Positions 17,509 to 25,818 of a DNA stretch of 47,000 nucleotides are shown piece after piece. The notes below the pieces were generated by a model. That model was not told the DNA's origin, ran no database searches, and was given only the letters and a program-made list of their open reading frames with translations. The DNA is from an uncultured Prevotella sp. Lineage in GTDB: Bacteria > Bacteroidota > Bacteroidia > Bacteroidales > Bacteroidaceae. The position numbers and the translations under genes were made by a program. Where the stretch lies: the NCBI GenBank assembly GCA_945875635.1, contig CAMCLD010000015.1, forward strand, positions 1-47,000, given 5' to 3'. Each line of letters opens with the position of its first letter. Within the stretch, counting starts at the first letter, position 1.

Positions 17509-18366
17509 CTATAATTGCTTTTTGGCTTCATTCCACAGACGGTCCATTTCTTCAAGACTCATTTCACGAAGTTGCCTTCCTTCCTTGATGGAGTGCTGTT
17601 CTATATAGTTAAAGCGTTGTATGAATTTCCTGTTGGTGAGTTCCAATGATGTGTCTGGATTTATCTTGTAAAGTCGGGCTGCATTAATGACACTGAACAG
17701 GAAGTCACCAAGTTCCTCTGCCGATGCATTGGAGTCACCTTTCCTTAACTCAACCTCCAATTCGTCAAGTTCCTCACGCACTTTCTTCCACACGTCTCCC
17801 TTGTCCTCCCAGTCAAATCCCACATTGCGAGCCTTGTCCTGAATCCTGTATGCCTTGATAAGAGATGGCAGAGCAACAGGAACTCCTCCCAAGACACTAT
17901 GGTTGCCATCCTTCTCACGCAGCTTTATCTGTTCCCATCTTTCTATTACATCTTTGGCTGTACGAACGGAGCTATCCACTGAGACTTCAGCGCATGACTC
18001 GCCTGACGATATTGGCTTAGGATTGTCAACTCCAATCTGAGAAGAATCGTAAACATGTGGATGACGGAATATCAACTTGTCTGCAAGCCTAAGGCATACA
18101 TCTGCAATGTCAAATGTTCCCTTTTCCTCACCAATCTTTCCATAAAAGCACACATGCAGAAGCACATCTCCAAGTTCCTTGCAGATATTGTCATCATCGG
18201 AAGCCATGAGCGCATCACACAACTCATAGACCTCCTCAATAGTGTTTGGGCGAAGACTTTCATTTGTCTGCTTCCTATCCCATGGACACTCCTCTCTGAG
18301 AACATCCAAAACATCCAGAAGCCTGCCAAAAGCTTCCATCTTCTCTTTCCTTGTATGTTTTACCAT
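17509..18366 (-). CDS. mazG: Nucleoside triphosphate pyrophosphohydrolase MazG
   Basis: This 285-residue protein has two MazG domains. The N-terminal one has CPWDRKQTNESLRPNTIEEVYEL and the metal-binding KELGDVLLHVCFYGKI; the C-terminal one has EELGDFLFSVINAARLY. It hydrolyses NTPs and dNTPs to monophosphates plus pyrophosphate in the cytoplasm, cleaning non-canonical nucleotides and lowering ppGpp signals in some species. Length is typical. It heads the mazG, lipoprotein, rnz, mscS operon, with a -7-like TACTTTTG about 30 bp before the ATG (complement of 18393-18400). It is divergent from the HU/SPOR gene across a 90-bp gap. Confidence 0.95.
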   Translation of the reverse strand: MVKHTRKEKMEAFGRLLDVLDVLREECPWDRKQTNESLRPNTIEEVYELCDALMASDDDNICKELGDVLLHVCFYGKIGEEKGTFDIADVCLRLADKLIFRHPHVYDSSQIGVDNPKPISSGESCAEVSVDSSVRTAKDVIERWEQIKLREKDGNHSVLGGVPVALPSLIKAYRIQDKARNVGFDWEDKGDVWKKVREELDELEVELRKGDSNASAEELGDFLFSVINAARLYKINPDTSLELTNRKFIQRFNYIEQHSIKEGRQLREMSLEEMDRLWNEAKKQL

Positions 18367-18418
18367 TATAAAAGTCTTTTGTATTTACCATGCAAAAGTA
18401 GCAAAAAAAATGGAATAA

Positions 18419-18450
18419 TTTGTATTATTCAAAGAAAAGAAGTAATTTTG
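18419..18450 (+). promoter_or_regulatory. Promoter of the HU/SPOR gene, possibly leaderless
   Basis: TTTG (18419-18422) and TAATTTTG (18443-18450) are separated by 20 bp, a near-perfect Bacteroidetes promoter. The start codon ATG begins at 18456, only 5 bp after the -7 box, so transcription may start at or next to the initiation codon. Confidence 0.8.
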
Positions 18451-18455
18451 CACTC

Positions 18456-19433
18456 ATGATGGAACTTGACAGACATATAGAGATACTTCTGCTGAGCAAT
18501 GATTGTGTCATTGTTCCGGGACTGGGAGCGTTCGTAGCCCATCATATTGCAGCAGGATATGACGAGCAGGAAGGATTATTCTTCCCGCCATTGCGTACTG
18601 TCGGGTTCAATCCACAAATTACAATGAACGACTCCACACTCGCCCAGTCGTATGCTGATGCATACGACATAAGCTACCCCGAAGCTTTGAAGATTTTGGA
18701 GAAAGAGGTGGGAGAAATAAAAAAATCCCTTCAAGAGGGAAAGTCATATATACTTAATGACATTGGCAAATTGTCAACTAACGAAGACGGCAATGTTCTT
18801 TTCGAACCATGCGAGGCAGGATTGCTGACTCCAAGTCTATACGGATTGGGAAGCTTTGAAATGCCATACCTAAACGACACAGACATGGTCAGGACAAGTC
18901 AGAAGGTTGAAAAGAACGATGAAGATTTGACAGACAAAGTTGACAAGAAAATCAGCATACGCATGAGTACGGTTAAAGACCTCGTAAAAATAGCCGCAAT
19001 ACTTATTTGCTCGTTCCTGATAACGCCAAACATTCCAGGAGGTCATGATTTAAAGGACAATCTGACCCAGAGTAGTATGACAGGCTCTATACTCACGACT
19101 GCGGACAAGAGTGAACACCACCGTGTTGACATTAAGAAAACGGCTACCATTAAAACCAACAAAGAGAAAGTGGCTGTAGAAAAGAAAGCAGACAAGGACA
19201 TAAATTTCTGGACCATTGTACTCTGTAGTCATGTAGCACCTGCTAATGCCGAAGTCTTCAAGGCTGAATTGGAAAAAGAAGGATTAAAAGGAGAAGTTAT
19301 AATCAATCACAGTGGAAGTGCTAAGGTCATCTTCGGTCATTATGACAGCGAAGAGGATGCTTTCAGGAATCTGAACATTATGAAAGACAATGAGAGATTC
19401 CGTATGGGATGGGTAACAAAAATAGAAAGATAG
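18456..19433 (+). CDS. Membrane-tethered HU-like (CCDC81-type) protein with SPOR domain
   Basis: This 325-residue protein starts MMELDRHIEILLLSNDCVIV. The N-terminal ~140 residues match the bacterial HU-CCDC81 domains (GLGAFVAH, FPPLRTVGFNP, tandem HU-like halves). A single hydrophobic helix at about 176-194 (LVKIAAILICSFLITPNIP) probably crosses the inner membrane. After a Lys-rich linker, a SPOR domain occupies about 246-325 (FWTIVLCSHVAPANAEVFKA and onward), which in other proteins binds denuded septal peptidoglycan. This predicts a cytoplasmic HU-like part linked to a periplasmic septum-binding part. The ATG at 18456 (or 18459) is preferred over the upstream in-frame codon at 18420 because the -7 box lies between them. 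FHA and META genes follow. Confidence 0.88.
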   Translation: MMELDRHIEILLLSNDCVIVPGLGAFVAHHIAAGYDEQEGLFFPPLRTVGFNPQITMNDSTLAQSYADAYDISYPEALKILEKEVGEIKKSLQEGKSYILNDIGKLSTNEDGNVLFEPCEAGLLTPSLYGLGSFEMPYLNDTDMVRTSQKVEKNDEDLTDKVDKKISIRMSTVKDLVKIAAILICSFLITPNIPGGHDLKDNLTQSSMTGSILTTADKSEHHRVDIKKTATIKTNKEKVAVEKKADKDINFWTIVLCSHVAPANAEVFKAELEKEGLKGEVIINHSGSAKVIFGHYDSEEDAFRNLNIMKDNERFRMGWVTKIER

Positions 19434-19493
19434 CCTTTGTTTCTGTTTTTATCTTAAAAGTTGACATCATATAATCGCTTAACATATTGAAGT

Positions 19494-20036
19494 ATGAAAA
19501 GAGTACGTTGTCCCAAATGTGACACCTTCATAACTTTTGATGAGACAAAATACAAGACTGGACAAGCTCTTGTATTTCAATGTACGCAATGTGGCAAACA
19601 GTTTGGGATACGCATTGGAACGACAAAGTTAAGAAATACGCAGAAGGAGGAAAATCCAGATGAAGAGCAGTCAGATGCTGGATTCGGAACCATCATTGTA
19701 ATTGAAAATGTGTTCCACTTCAAACAGGTAATACCACTTTCTATGGGTGACAACATCATTGGCAGATACATGAAAGGTAACAACATAAACTGTCCCATTG
19801 AAACCGTTGACCCGAGCGTGGACATGACCCACTGTAAGATAAATGTAAGCAAGGATAAGAATGGGAAGCTTAAATACATACTTAGTGATGGTCCCAGCTA
19901 TACCGGCACATTCGTTGACAATGAGATCCTTGGAGACAGGGAGAAGCGCGTTATATACAACGACACTCTTTTTACCATTGGAGCTACAAGCATCATTCTC
20001 AAGACTCCAACAGACCCTTCACCCCCTTCAAAATAG
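19494..20036 (+). CDS. Zinc-ribbon plus FHA domain protein
   Basis: This 180-residue protein has an N-terminal zinc ribbon (CPKC near residue 5 and CTQC about 25 residues later, with QCGKQF), like the MJ0042/zinc-ribbon_4 type, then an acidic linker (about 50-65), then an FHA domain (about 80-170) with IIGRYMKGNN and THCKINV. FHA domains bind phosphothreonine peptides; the usual Ser-Arg-x-x-His core appears here as MTHCKI, so binding could be altered. It follows the HU/SPOR gene by 60 bp with no promoter visible, so the two are probably cotranscribed and may act together. No kinase gene is in the window. Confidence 0.85.
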   Translation: MKRVRCPKCDTFITFDETKYKTGQALVFQCTQCGKQFGIRIGTTKLRNTQKEENPDEEQSDAGFGTIIVIENVFHFKQVIPLSMGDNIIGRYMKGNNINCPIETVDPSVDMTHCKINVSKDKNGKLKYILSDGPSYTGTFVDNEILGDREKRVIYNDTLFTIGATSIILKTPTDPSPPSK

Positions 20037-20132
20037 ACACCTAACCTGCAAAAAGGGAGAATTAACAATTAAAGTTTCACAAGTTACAAACTTGCTCAAA
20101 GTTAACAATAAACCATACACATTATTATATAT

Positions 20133-20552
20133 ATGAGAACGACAAGAATATTACTGGCAATCATTATTGCTGCAACTATTACATCATGCTGCAACATGAA
20201 AAGTGTTACATCGCTTGCACAGATAAATGGAGAATGGAATGTGACAGAGATTGAAGGCAAAGGACTCCCAGAGAGTGACAGCAAACCATTTATAGGATTT
20301 GATGCTGAGAAGAAGTCAATATATGGCTATACTGGATGCAACAGACTGACAGGCTCTATATCTTCAATCGGAAACAATGGTGCTATTGACTTGTCACACA
20401 CAGGAAGCACACGGATGATGTGTCCGGACATGAGTGTAGAACAGGATATTCTCACTACACTATCCAAGGTGACCATTTGCAAGACAGAGAAAAACACCCT
20501 CTTGTTTTGCGACAAGGACGGAAAAACAGTAATGAAACTTGAAAAGAGATAA
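20133..20552 (+). CDS. META domain lipoprotein (HslJ-like)
   Basis: This 139-residue protein has a signal peptide with Cys near 19-20 (TSCC), then one META domain: NGEWNVTEIEG, IYGYTGCNRLTGS (the conserved GCNR core) and STRMMCPDMSVEQDILTTL. META/HslJ proteins are small outer-membrane or periplasmic lipoproteins linked to heat shock or novobiocin resistance in some bacteria; the biochemical role is unknown. A 96-bp A/T-rich gap with an AAGTTTCACAAGTT repeat-like unit separates it from the FHA gene. Confidence 0.88.
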   Translation: MRTTRILLAIIIAATITSCCNMKSVTSLAQINGEWNVTEIEGKGLPESDSKPFIGFDAEKKSIYGYTGCNRLTGSISSIGNNGAIDLSHTGSTRMMCPDMSVEQDILTTLSKVTICKTEKNTLLFCDKDGKTVMKLEKR

Positions 20553-20623
20553 TATTCAAGCACTTTGCTGCCACGAAGATTGCTATTGGAGATTACTTGC
20601 GGATTTGAGGTTTATTAATTATC

Positions 20624-20947
20624 TTACCACAACGCAATCTTGCCTGCAATACCCAAATCAAGAGTGGCTGTTGCAATACCCAAAGCTTGGAATACACGAC
20701 TCATTGTTGGCAATGTGATAACACTTGTACCTTTCTCCAACTTGGAAATTTGAGCACGTTGCACCCCGATACGTTCACCAAGCTGTTCTTGTGTGAGGTT
20801 TTGTGCCAATCGAGCCTTGCGTATGGCTTCGCCTACAATATAGGCGTTCACATCTTCTTTGAGTTTAGTTTCCATTGCTTCACGCTCTGGTGTTCCTCTT
20901 CTACCCCAAAGTTTATCTTTCATATTGTCTGCTGGTATCAATTTCAT
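20624..20947 (-). CDS. XRE/HigA-type helix-turn-helix protein, orphan antitoxin candidate
   Basis: This 107-residue protein has a classical HTH (LTQEQLGERIGVQRAQISKLEKG, residues about 54-76) after a helical N-terminus (MKLIPADNMKDKLWG). The layout matches the antitoxin of HigBA/RelE-type modules, where the toxin gene lies immediately upstream. Here the 119 bp between this gene and greA cannot hold a toxin. A short frame reading VHHISKVKVGVKNKK is present there but is not recognisable as a toxin. The gene is therefore either an orphan antitoxin or a small stand-alone repressor. Confidence 0.75.
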   Translation of the reverse strand: MKLIPADNMKDKLWGRRGTPEREAMETKLKEDVNAYIVGEAIRKARLAQNLTQEQLGERIGVQRAQISKLEKGTSVITLPTMSRVFQALGIATATLDLGIAGKIALW

Positions 20948-21066
20948 CTGTGCTATAATGCTATTTATTTTTATTATTAAAGTACTCTTTTCTTATTCTT
21001 TACACCCACTTTTACCTTGCTGATATGGTGAACTTGAATTATGTGTTTTGTTATTGTGGCTCACTG

Positions 21067-21528
21067 CTACTCTATATTGTCCACCCTGAGGGACAGCTTG
21101 CCTGCAGGCACCCTTACTTCTACCATGTCACCAACCTTCTTGTTTAACAGGGCTTGGGCGATGGGTGATTTTATGGACAGTTTGCCCTCACGGAGGTTGG
21201 CCTCCGATGTGCTTGTAAGCGTGTATGTCATTTGCTTGCCGTTGCCGATATTGGTTATAGTAACCTTGCATAGCAGTCCTACGGTGTCACTATGAATCTT
21301 TGACATGTCAATGACTCTTGCAAATTCCAGTACCCTCTGCTTGTAGCGTATCCTGCCAAGCAAACGTGCCTGCTCACGCTTTGCCGCGCGATACTCATAG
21401 TTCTCGCTAAGGTCGCCTTTGTCGCGCGCCTCAGCTATGGCATCGCGCACACGTGGCAATTCGACGCTTTCCATGTAGCGCAGCTCTTCCATGAGCTTGT
21501 CGTAGCATTCTTGTGATATATATTCCAT
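21067..21528 (-). CDS. greA: Transcription elongation factor GreA
   Basis: This 153-residue protein begins MEYISQECYDKLMEELRYME. It has the N-terminal coiled coil with the tip acidic motif ARDKGDLSENYEYRAAKREQ and the C-terminal FKBP-like domain with SPIAQALLNKKVGD. It stimulates transcript cleavage by stalled RNA polymerase. A longer frame to 21612 exists, but the extra 28 residues are not family-like, so the internal ATG is chosen. A -7-like TACCTTTG lies at the complement of 21610-21617, about 80 bp upstream; no good -33 partner is seen. Confidence 0.95.
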   Translation of the reverse strand: MEYISQECYDKLMEELRYMESVELPRVRDAIAEARDKGDLSENYEYRAAKREQARLLGRIRYKQRVLEFARVIDMSKIHSDTVGLLCKVTITNIGNGKQMTYTLTSTSEANLREGKLSIKSPIAQALLNKKVGDMVEVRVPAGKLSLRVDNIE

Positions 21529-21658
21529 ATAATCGGTTGGTCCTATTAATTCCTTGTTGTAAGTTGTAATGGGTGTGGAAAGGTGTTTGCTGTGGTTCCA
21601 AATCCGCTGCAAAGGTAATTATTTTGATTGTATTACGGTCTCGTAATCACAGTTTTTT

Positions 21659-21880
21659 TTGTTGGCTACCAAGAAGAACTACGGAGAGATTACGACACCG
21701 GCTTTTGCTGTTAACGGAAATGCTACGCTGACCTTCAATGCCGCAGCACAGGAAGGTGATATCGAGACTTTAAGAAAAAACAATAAGGTTTACGACTTGC
21801 AGGGTAGGGAGGTCAAGGCTCTGGGCAAGGATATATATATTGTCAACGGAAAGAAGGTTGTTCTCACCAATGCACGCTGA
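21659..21880 (+). pseudogene. C-terminal fragment of a secreted protein with Prevotella-type tail
   Basis: A 73-codon frame with only a TTG start encodes KKNYGEITTPAFAVNGNATL and ends VYDLQGREVKALGKDIYIVNG-KKVV. The last third is the short C-terminal module seen on many exported Prevotella proteins (compare the GH8 gene ending GIVIKNGKKYMIK). There is no signal peptide or catalytic domain, and the frame begins just after the greA promoter region. It is best read as the surviving 3' end of a deleted secreted-protein gene. It ends shortly before a strong terminator, probably the original one. Confidence 0.75.
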
Positions 21881-21911
21881 TAAAGGAATATTTGGATTAA
21901 GGTCAATATAT

Positions 21912-21950
21912 AAAAAAGGCTGTTCCGGATTGCTGGAACAGCCTTTTTTT
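21912..21950. terminator. Strong intrinsic terminator, bidirectional
   Basis: AAAAAAGGCTGTTCC, an 8-nt loop, then GGAACAGCCTTTTTTT. A perfect stem flanked by A and T runs works in either direction, ending both the secreted-protein remnant (plus) and the heat-shock gene (minus). Confidence 0.93.
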
Positions 21951-21964
21951 GATACTATTAATGA

Positions 21965-22393
21965 TTATGCAATGTCTATCTGACGTTGAATCTTCTTAGC
22001 TTCGTCTTTGGTGGCCTTAGGCATGGTGATAGTCAGCACACCATTGTCAACCTTGGCTGCGATGTTGTCTTTTATTACATCTTCAGGCAGCGTGTATACC
22101 TGTTGGTAGTTAGAGTAATTGAACTCACGTCTCAGATAGTGGTCTTTTTTGTTTTCCTCCTTGTGCTCCATCTTGTTCTCAATGGTGACCTCAAGGTTAC
22201 CTTCGTTGTTAAGGCTTACTCGGCAGAATTCCTTCTTAATACCTGGAACGGCAAATTCCATTGTATATTCTCTGTCGTTTTCCCTTACATTGATTGCTGG
22301 AGCCGTTGCCTTCATCTTAGGCATCCAATCGTTGTTGAAGAACTCGTCAAACATTGTTGGGAACCAACTGCTTGTTTTCATAACTGGTAACAT
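21965..22393 (-). CDS. Small heat-shock protein Hsp20
   Basis: This 142-residue protein has an N-terminal arm (SSWFPTMFDEFFNNDW) and an alpha-crystallin domain (about 33-130) with EYTMEFAVPGIKKEFCRV and the conserved DNGVLTITMPK near the C-terminus. It is an ATP-independent holdase in the cytoplasm. The start is supported by an AGGAGG Shine-Dalgarno 5 nt before the ATG, unusual in this phylum and strong here. A second in-frame Met lies at codon 5. The 5' region contains an inverted repeat CGACA-TTG-TGTCG (about 22512-22524), but no recognised heat-shock operator. Confidence 0.95.
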   Translation of the reverse strand: MLPVMKTSSWFPTMFDEFFNNDWMPKMKATAPAINVRENDREYTMEFAVPGIKKEFCRVSLNNEGNLEVTIENKMEHKEENKKDHYLRREFNYSNYQQVYTLPEDVIKDNIAAKVDNGVLTITMPKATKDEAKKIQRQIDIA

Positions 22394-22654
22394 AGTAACC
22401 TCCTATTTTAGAATTGTTGTTTATATATGTTTACCGTTTCAAGCTCCTCTGTGGGGCTTTCCGCTTACACCCCTATAACTGCAATTCATATGCCAATACG
22501 AGATATGGCGACATTGTGTCGTGAAAGATTAATTATTTTAACCTTTGCTGAAATAATGTCATAGGAAACGTTTATACTATAAAGAAAAATTTGTCCCTTC
22601 CAGCCTTTATTACAGCTCAGTGAAAAAACATGGGGATGTGACTCCTAAATGAAG

Positions 22655-22688
22655 GCAAAGCTTTGCGATGGCGGTTGCAAAGCTTTGC
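22655..22688. repeat. 22-bp palindrome repeat, second locus
   Basis: GCAAAGCTTTGC at 22655-22666 and 22677-22688 has the same 22-bp period and the GATGGCGGTT-type spacer found at 79-112. The surrounding gap (22394-22869) has no gene; besides this it holds a CCCC-TAC-GGGG hairpin near 22765. Confidence 0.85.
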
Positions 22689-22869
22689 GTGAGAGTTGGG
22701 CTGAACTGGCACAGAAATGTCTGTCCTATTCTGGATAAGAGAAAAGGGGGAAAAGACTCACCCCTACGGGGCACTTAGCCCCCGGAAATTTCTACTGAGC
22801 CTTTATTACTTTAAAATGAAATTCTGTTGTGGTGATATTTTTACAAATTAGAAAACCCTTTGGGCTATT

Positions 22870-23149
22870 TTAATAATCAAGAATGTCGCCAATGACAGCC
22901 ATACCAGGACGGTATCCGAGAAACTTCTTGTATGTGGGTTTCGCATCATACATCTCAGCCTCTATGAACTGGAGGTCGAAGTCAACGTCATACCCCTCGC
23001 CCTCTTTCAGCTGCCCTGTGGACAATAGGCAATTCATACCGAGTGTTGAGTCGATTAAAGATGAGAGCTTGGAGTCAAATTGCTCCATTATTGAAAAAAA
23101 ATCCTCCAAAAGGAGAGAGCTTCTCAGATTTTATTGCTACCTTTACCAT
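22870..23149 (-). pseudogene. IS1380-family transposase remnant
   Basis: Reading from 23149, MVKVAIKSEKLSPFGG matches the start I recall for Bacteroidetes IS1380 transposases. A run of eight T then breaks the frame by one base. The next frame continues SIMEQFDSKLSSLIDSTLG, then jumps directly to LLSTGQLKEGEGYDVDFD and YDAKPTYKKFLGYRPG, which in full-length proteins lie more than 100 residues later; it ends shortly after VIGD. So the gene has a frameshift, a large internal deletion and a missing C-terminal half, and cannot be active. DFD contains the position of the first DDE aspartate. Confidence 0.8.
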
Positions 23150-23216
23150 GTCTGTCGGGTTTGATACATATTTTGATTTGCAACACTAAGATAGGTGAAA
23201 AATCTGACATGGCAAA

Positions 23217-23242
23217 ATCCTGGGCAACTTTTTGTTGCTCAG
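23217..23242. repeat. Palindrome CCTGGGCAAC-TTTTT-GTTGCTCAGG, possible IS end
   Basis: Inverted repeat with 10-bp arms and one mismatch, about 70 bp upstream of the IS1380 remnant's start. It may be the remaining terminal repeat. Its central TTTG is also the likely -33 box for the GH95 gene. Confidence 0.5.
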
Positions 23243-23263
23243 GTACTTAAAAAGTTATATTTG
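23231..23263 (+). promoter_or_regulatory. Promoter of the GH95 gene
   Basis: TTTG (23231-23234), a 21-bp spacer, and TATATTTG (23256-23263). The start codon is at 23289. The -33 box lies in the loop of the IS-associated palindrome. Confidence 0.65.
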
Positions 23264-23288
23264 TAATAGTGTTGCGGAATTAAGGATT

Positions 23289-25763
23289 ATGAAAAAACTT
23301 TTGTTATTCTTTTTTTGCACAGCAGTACCGCTTGTAGCGTTTGCAAAGACGGACATCACTGACCATACAATGTGGTATGACTCACCTGCCCATATATGGC
23401 TCGAAGCACTGCCATTAGGCAACGGCCACATGGGTGCTATGGTTTATGGCGGCACCGAGACGGAGGAAATACAACTTAACGACGAGACATTTTGGAGTGG
23501 TGGGCCACATAGTAATAATAGTACACGCGCACTGGGCAGTCTTGCTGAGGTGCGTCGCCTCATATTCGAAGGCAAAGAAGAGGATGCTGCCAAAATTGTT
23601 AACCGCGACTTTGTCGTAGGTCCTCACGGTATGCGCTTTCTCCCTATGGGTAGCCTGAAGTTCGAGTTTGATGGAGTGGAGGCCAGCAAGGTGAGCAACT
23701 ACCATCGTTCGCTTGATCTACATAATGCAATCTCCACCACTCAATACACATGCAACGGAGTGAAGTACACTCGCGAGGTGTTTGCCTCTATGACAGATGA
23801 TGTGATAGCTATGCGCATAACAGCATCGCACAAGGGTGCTCTTAGTTTCCGCATGCGATACGATAGCCAGTTACCTGCCGACATTAGCACAGAAGGCGGC
23901 AATGCCCTTCTTGCCCATGTGAAGCCTGTTTCGCAAGAGGGCATAGAAGGTAAGGTCTTTGCCGAATGCCGCGTCGAGGTGACAAGTGATGGCACCACAG
24001 TGACTGACGGCAAACAGGTTACGATACACAACGCAACCACAGCCACTCTCATTATTGCTTCTGCGACCAACTATGTCAACTTCTGCGACCTCTCCGCTAA
24101 TCCTACTGCCCTTATAGCCCAATCAATAAGCAAAGCAAAGGCATATACCTACAAGGCGTTGAAGGTGCGCCACATGAAGGCATTTGCCAAGCAGTTCAAC
24201 ACTACTAAGCTGCGCCTTACCGGCGGACAAAATTCCAAATTGCCAACCAATGTCCGTCTCGACCGCTTCTACGACAATCCTGACGATCTGGGCATGGTAG
24301 CGCTTCTCTTCAACTACGGTCGCTACCTCCTCATCTCTTCCTCACAGCCAGGTGGTCAACCTGCTAATTTGCAAGGACTCTGGAACAACAAGCTCAATGC
24401 ACCATGGGACTCGAAGTACACCATCAACATCAATACGGAGATGAACTACTGGCCTGCCGAGGTGACTAACTTGTCCGACACTCACCAGCCTCTCTTCGAT
24501 ATGATTGCTGACCTCGCAGTCACTGGTAAAGAGACTGCTCGCACAATGTATGGCTGTCGCGGTTGGGTGGCTCACCACAACACAGACCTGTGGCGCATAG
24601 CAGGTCCTGTAGATGGTGCAGCGTGGGGAGAATTCCCAAATGGTGGGGCTTGGCTCACCACTCACATTTGGCAGCACTATCTCTACACAGGTGACAAGCA
24701 GTTCCTCGAGAAATACTATGAAGTGATTCGAGACGCAGCGGTGTTCTACCTCGACTACATGCAGCTCCATCCACAGTACGCATGGCTCGTTTGTGTGCCA
24801 TCAGTGAGTCCCGAGCAAGGACCTCGCGGCAAGAGAACACCCATTACAGCGGGTTGCACAATGGATAATCAGATAGTCTTCGATGCTATCAGCAACGCCC
24901 TCAATGCAGCACTTATACTTAACAAAGACGAGGACTTGCAGACTGACTTCAGAAGGGCTCTCTCACAGCTTCCACCTATGCAGGTAGGGCAATACGGCCA
25001 GCTTCAGGAGTGGTTGCAAGATGCCGATGATCCTCACAACGAGCACCGCCACATCTCTCATCTCTATGGTTTGTACCCAAGCAATCAAATTTCTCCTTTT
25101 TCTCACCCAGAACTCTTCCGTGCCGCTGCCACAACGCTCAAGCATCGTGGCGACCAGGCAACAGGCTGGAGTCTTGGATGGAAGACAAACTTCTGGGCCC
25201 GCATGCTTGATGGTAATCATGCGTTCGCCATCATCAAGAATATGCTGCGCCTGCTCCCCGACGAGAATAAGAGCACCACTAGCCAGTATCCTGACGGACG
25301 CACATTCCCTAACCTTTTCGATGCTCACCCACCTTTCCAGATAGATGGCAACTTTGGCGTCACAGCGGGAATTGCAGAGATGCTTCTCCAGAGCCATGAC
25401 GGAGCTGTCCACCTTCTTCCTGCACTGCCCGACGATTGGTCAGAAGGCAGTATTTCCGGACTTCGCGCTCGTGGCGGATTCGAGGTCTGTCTCGCATGGA
25501 ATAATGGCAAACTTGGCAAGGCTACAGTAAAGAGCACCATCGGTGGCACCCTTCGCCTTCGCAGCTCCGTTCCTTTGAAAGGCAATGGCTTGAAGGCTGC
25601 TGAAGGCAAATGTCCTAATCCTCTTTTTGCGCCAGCCGACATTCAACAACCTATTATAAACAAGGAAGGGGAAAGCAGGAGCATAAAAGCTTTCATCCCC
25701 AAAGTCTATGAATATGACATCACTACAAAAGCAGGCAAAACCTACACCTTTACAAGCATTTAA
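23289..25763 (+). CDS. GH95 alpha-L-fucosidase
   Basis: This 824-residue protein has a clear signal peptide ([19 protein letters not shown]). The N-terminal beta domain begins [18 protein letters not shown] and contains the GH95 hallmark [11 protein letters not shown]. The (alpha/alpha)6 catalytic domain has [11 protein letters not shown] (Asn380 and Asn382), LQEW (Glu574) and FQIDGNFG (Asp686), the positions expected for the base-activating Asn pair, the acid and the Asp of 1,2-alpha-L-fucosidases. It would release fucose from host glycans, or galactose from plant glycans as some GH95 members do, at the periplasm or surface. Upstream in-frame codons back to 23232 lie in the promoter and are rejected. 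No SusC/D pair accompanies it. Confidence 0.95.
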   Translation: MKKLLLFFFCTAVPLVAFAKTDITDHTMWYDSPAHIWLEALPLGNGHMGAMVYGGTETEEIQLNDETFWSGGPHSNNSTRALGSLAEVRRLIFEGKEEDAAKIVNRDFVVGPHGMRFLPMGSLKFEFDGVEASKVSNYHRSLDLHNAISTTQYTCNGVKYTREVFASMTDDVIAMRITASHKGALSFRMRYDSQLPADISTEGGNALLAHVKPVSQEGIEGKVFAECRVEVTSDGTTVTDGKQVTIHNATTATLIIASATNYVNFCDLSANPTALIAQSISKAKAYTYKALKVRHMKAFAKQFNTTKLRLTGGQNSKLPTNVRLDRFYDNPDDLGMVALLFNYGRYLLISSSQPGGQPANLQGLWNNKLNAPWDSKYTININTEMNYWPAEVTNLSDTHQPLFDMIADLAVTGKETARTMYGCRGWVAHHNTDLWRIAGPVDGAAWGEFPNGGAWLTTHIWQHYLYTGDKQFLEKYYEVIRDAAVFYLDYMQLHPQYAWLVCVPSVSPEQGPRGKRTPITAGCTMDNQIVFDAISNALNAALILNKDEDLQTDFRRALSQLPPMQVGQYGQLQEWLQDADDPHNEHRHISHLYGLYPSNQISPFSHPELFRAAATTLKHRGDQATGWSLGWKTNFWARMLDGNHAFAIIKNMLRLLPDENKSTTSQYPDGRTFPNLFDAHPPFQIDGNFGVTAGIAEMLLQSHDGAVHLLPALPDDWSEGSISGLRARGGFEVCLAWNNGKLGKATVKSTIGGTLRLRSSVPLKGNGLKAAEGKCPNPLFAPADIQQPIINKEGESRSIKAFIPKVYEYDITTKAGKTYTFTSI

Positions 25764-25773
25764 AGATGAAAGA

Positions 25774-25809
25774 ATCCCTCTGAGCGAGATACATCTAACT
25801 CAGGGGGAT
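25774..25809. terminator. Hairpin between convergent GH95 and merR genes
   Basis: ATCCCTCTGAG and CTCAGGGGGAT pair over 11 bp (one wobble) around a 14-nt loop. There is no long U-tract, but its position between two converging stop codons fits a bidirectional terminator. Confidence 0.6.
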
Positions 25810-25818
25810 TATAAGTTC

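Noticed and set aside
23232..23288. N-terminal extension of GH95 before the signal peptide
   Set aside because: It contains the -7 box TATATTTG, and the MKKLLLFFF signal peptide starts at 23289.
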